64,000 bases of DNA from Halostella limicola (GTDB taxonomy: Archaea; Halobacteriota; Halobacteria; Halobacteriales; Natronoarchaeaceae): NCBI RefSeq assembly GCF_003675875.1, contig NZ_ML014752.1, positions 62,001-126,000 of the forward strand, in the 5' to 3' direction. Below are positions 60,991 through 64,000 of the stretch, in pieces. Every line of letters starts with the position of its first letter. Position 1 is the first letter of the stretch. The notes under the pieces were generated by a model. It ran no database searches. It was not told where the DNA came from and saw only the letters and a list, made by a program, of their open reading frames with translations. The position numbers were made by a program, and so were the translations under genes.

Positions 60991-61610
60991 CCCTGTACCC
61001 CGCCGCTATCGAGTCGTACGACGAGTCGGCGCCGTCGCCCGACGAGACGGAGACGGCCACGTTCGCCCTCGGCTGCTTCTGGGGCCCGGACGCGGCGTTC
61101 GGCGCCCTCGACGGCGTCGTCCGCACCCGCGTCGGCTACGCCGGCGGATCGAAGGCGGACCCGACGTACCACGCTCTCGGCGACCACAGCGAGGTCGTGC
61201 AGGTCGACTACGACCCCGGCGAGCTGTCGTTCACGGACCTGCTCGACGTCGCCTTCCGCAACCACGAGCCGCGTTCACAGCCGAAGAAGCGCCAGTACCA
61301 GAACGTCGTCTTCCACGAGACCGACGCGGAGCGCGAGGCGATAGCCGACTACGTCGCGGAGAGCGACTGGCCGGCGGACAGCGTCGAGACGCGGGTCGAA
61401 CCCCTCGATACGTTCTACCTCGCGGAGGACTACCACCAGAAGTTCAACCTCGGCAACCAGCCGTCGCTGGAGCGCCCGTTCGAGGAGGCTGGCTACGACG
61501 CCGACGAACTCCGAGAATCGGCCGCCGCGACGAAGATCAACGCCCACGCCGCCGGGAAGGACGTGCCCGCGTTCGAGGAGGCGCTGACGTACGACCCGCG
61601 GAAGAGGTAG
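60987..61610 (+). CDS. msrA: Second MsrA homologue, overlapping the first
   Basis: The 207-residue protein has GCFWGPDAAFGALDGV with Cys30, GYAGGSKADPTYHALGDHSEVVQVDYDP, AEDYHQKF, and a C-terminal extension (residues about 155-207) the first copy lacks. The start is the GTG of the GTGA overlap. The sequence is clearly diverged from its neighbour, so this is an old duplication or a different substrate class, for example free methionine sulfoxide. Confidence 0.9.
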   Translation: MTLYPAAIESYDESAPSPDETETATFALGCFWGPDAAFGALDGVVRTRVGYAGGSKADPTYHALGDHSEVVQVDYDPGELSFTDLLDVAFRNHEPRSQPKKRQYQNVVFHETDAEREAIADYVAESDWPADSVETRVEPLDTFYLAEDYHQKFNLGNQPSLERPFEEAGYDADELRESAAATKINAHAAGKDVPAFEEALTYDPRKR

Positions 61611-61750
61611 TCGCGTCGCGTTCCGAACGGACGGCTCAGCGATTTCTGTCGGCCGCCGTCGTCAGCAGCGACTCGTGTCCGACATCCGGTATTCTATACA
61701 GCGAAACACGATTCACGAGACGCGTTTCGAGCGACTCGCGCCGACGGCCG

Positions 61751-62794
61751 CTACGGCTTGATCACCGCGCGGCCCTCGATCTCGCCGTGTTCGAGCTTCT
61801 CGGCGACGGTGTTGATCTGGTCGAGGTCGTACTCGGTGGTGTGCAGTTCCATCTCGCCCTGCTCGACGAGGGCGACGAGTTCCTGCAGTTCGGTGTAGGT
61901 GCCGACGAGCGTCCCGCGGTAGGAGACCTCGCCGTCGACGAGCGTCTGCGAGGGCTCGTGGACGTGGCCCCCGTAGCCGACGACGTGGTGGTCGCCGCGG
62001 CCGGCGAGGATATCGGGCGCGAGTCGGGTGGTCTCGTCGCTGCCGACGAAGTCGAGCGACTGCAGCGCGAGGTCGCCGTCGGTGATCCCCTCGACCGCCT
62101 CGCCGACGTCCTCTTCGGTCGGGTTGATCGTGTAGTCGGCCCCGCACTCCTCGGCCAGATCGAGCGCGGCGTCCTTCACGTCGACGGCGATCGTCTGGGC
62201 GGCGCTCATCGAGTCGACGGCCTGCAGGCCGATGTGGCCGAGACCACCGATGCCGATGACGACCGCGTAGCTGCCGGGCACGAGTTCGTCGACCGCCTTC
62301 TTCGCGGCGTGGTAGGCCGTGATGCCGGCGTCGGCGTGCGGCGCGATGTCCACCGGGTCGAGCGAGTCGAGCTTGATCGCGGCCCGCTCGTTCGTGAGCA
62401 GGTACTCCGCGAAGCCGCCGTCGGTGGTGAGGCCGGGGAACTGCGCGTTCTCGCAGTGCATGTCGTCGCCGAGGCGGCAGCGGCGGCACTGCCCGCAGGT
62501 CATCAGCGGGTGACAGATCACCTGGTCGCCCTCCTCGACGGTGGTCACCTCCTCGCCCGTCTCGACGACGGTGCCGGCGTTCTCGTGGCCGAGGGTCTGC
62601 GGCAGGTCGACGGGGGCGTACTCCTCCCACATGCCCTCGACGATGTGGTTGTCCGTCTGGCACCAGCCGGCGCCCTCGACCTCGATCACGACGTGGTCCG
62701 ACCGGGTCGCCTCGGGACGGTCGACCTCCTCGACGCTCAGCGCCTCGCTCATGTCGTCCGTGTACTCGTGGAGTCGCGCGGCGAGCATGCGCAT
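61751..62794 (-). CDS. Zinc-dependent alcohol dehydrogenase (MDR family)
   Basis: The 347-residue protein has the catalytic-zinc motif with Cys45 ([10 protein letters not shown]), the Gly-His-Glu block [11 protein letters not shown], the structural zinc set [15 protein letters not shown] and the NAD motif [15 protein letters not shown]. It oxidises alcohols or reduces aldehydes. ATG 62794 is preferred: a TTTTTACAAG box lies about 20-27 bases upstream. The divergent DJ-1/PfpI gene shares the 116-base promoter region. Confidence 0.94.
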   Translation of the reverse strand: MRMLAARLHEYTDDMSEALSVEEVDRPEATRSDHVVIEVEGAGWCQTDNHIVEGMWEEYAPVDLPQTLGHENAGTVVETGEEVTTVEEGDQVICHPLMTCGQCRRCRLGDDMHCENAQFPGLTTDGGFAEYLLTNERAAIKLDSLDPVDIAPHADAGITAYHAAKKAVDELVPGSYAVVIGIGGLGHIGLQAVDSMSAAQTIAVDVKDAALDLAEECGADYTINPTEEDVGEAVEGITDGDLALQSLDFVGSDETTRLAPDILAGRGDHHVVGYGGHVHEPSQTLVDGEVSYRGTLVGTYTELQELVALVEQGEMELHTTEYDLDQINTVAEKLEHGEIEGRAVIKP

Positions 62795-62910
62795 TGATAT
62801 CACATAACTCTTGTAAAAAGTACGGGCGGCGGCGGATCCGGCCGGGAAACCGGTTTGAATTCCGAGTCGTCGGGGACGTTAATAGGGCGTATGGCCTATG
62901 TTATCATGCC

Positions 62911-63498
62911 ATGTCCCGGATACTGCTACTGGCGGGCGACTTCGTCGAGGACTACGAGGTGATGGTACCGTATCAGGCGCTTGAGATGGTCGGGCACGAC
63001 GTCGACGCGGTCTGTCCGGAGAAGGAGGCGGGAGAGACGGTCAAGACCGCGGTCCACGACTTCCGCGGCGACCAGACGTACGTCGAGTCGCGGGGGCACG
63101 ACTTCGAACTGACCGCGACGCTCTCGGCGGTCGACCCGGCGGAGTACGACGCGCTCGTCGTCCCGGGCGGTCGGGCGCCGGAGTACCTGCGGGGCTACGA
63201 CGAGGTGCTCGACGCCACGAAGCACTTCTTCGAGGCGGACAAGCCGGTCGCCGCCCTCTGTCACGGCCTGCAGATACTCGCCGCGGCGGACGTGCTCGAG
63301 GGCCGCACCTGCACGGCGTACCCGGCGCTGCAGTCCGAGGTCGAGACGGCGGGCGCGGAGTGGGCCGACGGCGTCGCGCGCGACGGTAACCTCGTCACCG
63401 GACAGGCCTGGCCGGACCACCCCGAGTGGCTGTCGGAGTTCCTCGACGTGCTGGGCACCGAGATCGACCACGGCGAACCCGTGGCCGCCGACGACTGA
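62911..63498 (+). CDS. DJ-1/PfpI-family protein
   Basis: The 195-residue protein has the class I glutamine-amidotransferase-like fold with the nucleophile elbow [15 protein letters not shown] (Cys117, His118) and an acidic residue in the first helix (GDFVEDYE). Known members act as glyoxalases, deglycases or proteases. ATG 62911 is chosen because CGTTAATAG lies about 27 bases before it. It diverges from an alcohol dehydrogenase, which could fit joint aldehyde detoxification, an inference only. Confidence 0.93.
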   Translation: MSRILLLAGDFVEDYEVMVPYQALEMVGHDVDAVCPEKEAGETVKTAVHDFRGDQTYVESRGHDFELTATLSAVDPAEYDALVVPGGRAPEYLRGYDEVLDATKHFFEADKPVAALCHGLQILAAADVLEGRTCTAYPALQSEVETAGAEWADGVARDGNLVTGQAWPDHPEWLSEFLDVLGTEIDHGEPVAADD

Positions 63499-63657
63499 CC
63501 GCCCTTCGAGCGTTCTTTTACTGGCCGACGGTTTCCCGCTGATACCGCCGATCCTTCTAGCTGATATAACATTATCCCGACAGTGAGTGAAACTAATTAG
63601 ATTTTTGTGAGATGTTTTCTATCGTAGGTGGTACGGATCAGTATTTTGACTTTATCG

Positions 63658-64000
63658 ATGCTCCGGACCAACTCAGCGAAAGCGCAGGTGTCTCGCTTCG
63701 CGAGGGGACTCTTGATCCTCCTCGTAGCAGTAGCGGCGACGATGGCCGTCGCGGTCCCCGGTGCGGCAGTTGGCCCGCCGGCGACGGTGGGCGATCCGGG
63801 ACCTGCCGCCCATGGAGCGACGGACGTGCCCGGGGACACGAACGTGACGGAGCACAACGTCACGCTGATCAGCGGACAGACCGTGACCGTGGTCCGGCGC
63901 GGAAACGACACCGAGTACCGGGTTGCGCCCGGCGCGGACCTCCGAAAGGTGTCGACGCCGGAGGGGACGTACTTCTTCCCGGAGCACGTCGACCTCGATC
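63658..64000 (+). CDS. Secreted protein with signal peptide (3' partial, possibly S8 protease)
   Basis: The reading frame opens at ATG 63658 and runs off the window end after 114 codons. Residues 1-40 contain a basic start and a hydrophobic segment (LLILLVAVAATMAVAVPG), a signal peptide. The text HNVTLISGQTVTVVRRGNDTEYRV resembles the start of subtilisin-type proteases with a propeptide, but no catalytic residues lie in the window. An AT-rich stretch upstream (TATTTTGAC around 63641) may be the promoter. Confidence 0.75.
   Translation, partial: MLRTNSAKAQVSRFARGLLILLVAVAATMAVAVPGAAVGPPATVGDPGPAAHGATDVPGDTNVTEHNVTLISGQTVTVVRRGNDTEYRVAPGADLRKVSTPEGTYFFPEHVDLD

Overview
The window comes from a halophilic archaeon (class Halobacteria). 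The evidence is the high GC content, proteins rich in Asp and Glu, and archaeal markers: ribosomal proteins S15 and S3Ae (eS1), the KEOPS subunit Pcc1, a HalX-type response regulator, PilB3/PilC3 pilus genes, TatA, and many TATA boxes lying 25-30 bases before start codons, which indicates leaderless transcripts. I see no CRISPR array, insertion sequence or replication origin.

Layout. 1-2.9 kb: AT-richer accessory DNA with two overlapping surface-protein genes; the composition changes abruptly inside the second. 2.9-9.7 kb: aromatic amino-acid genes aroC, aroA and tyrA, with a phosphodiesterase-like enzyme, an M24 peptidase and a lipoprotein between them. 9.7-14.5 kb: Rsm22-like methyltransferase, SurE, a thioredoxin-like Rdx protein, an HD hydrolase, a cold-shock protein and small proteins. 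14.6-17.7 kb: a methyltransferase, a broken phosphate permease (one stop codon plus one frameshift), tRNA-Ala and a Nudix hydrolase. 17.9-20.4 kb: translation operon rpsO - recJ-like - pcc1 - rps3ae. 20.4-29.9 kb: a minus-strand type IV pilus operon of pilB3, pilC3 and five small pilin-like genes, joined by start/stop overlaps or abutting junctions. PilB3 carries a roughly 460-residue acidic, repeat-bearing tail.

30-34.7 kb: tRNA-Arg with a duplicated 3' fragment, tatA, a peroxiredoxin, an HD hydrolase, an MFS transporter, small regulators and an unusual tRNA-like element. 34.7-38.3 kb: sdhCDBA (succinate dehydrogenase, complex II). 38.4-40.9 kb: a divergent pair made of an AstE-like deacylase and a RimK ATP-grasp ligase fused to a retropepsin-like domain. 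40.9-46.1 kb: methyltransferase, DNA glycosylase, then a divergent beta-oxidation pair (acyl-CoA dehydrogenase; fused 3-hydroxyacyl-CoA dehydrogenase/enoyl-CoA hydratase). 46.3-55.5 kb: lipoprotein, EamA transporter, two DICT-domain paralogues, a HalX response regulator and two histidine kinases, which form a signalling neighbourhood. 55.5-64 kb: a second acyl-CoA dehydrogenase, M29 aminopeptidase, O-methyltransferase, MscS channel, tandem MsrA genes, zinc alcohol dehydrogenase, a DJ-1/PfpI protein and the start of a secreted protein cut by the window end.

Most of the window is ordinary chromosomal housekeeping DNA. The points I rate highest for follow-up are the RimK-retropepsin/deacylase pair, the F-G-D repeat tail on PilB3, the tRNA-like element and the tRNA-Arg fragment, the perfect 17-bp inverted repeat just before a Cys-rich gene of unknown function, and the double-lesion phosphate permease.
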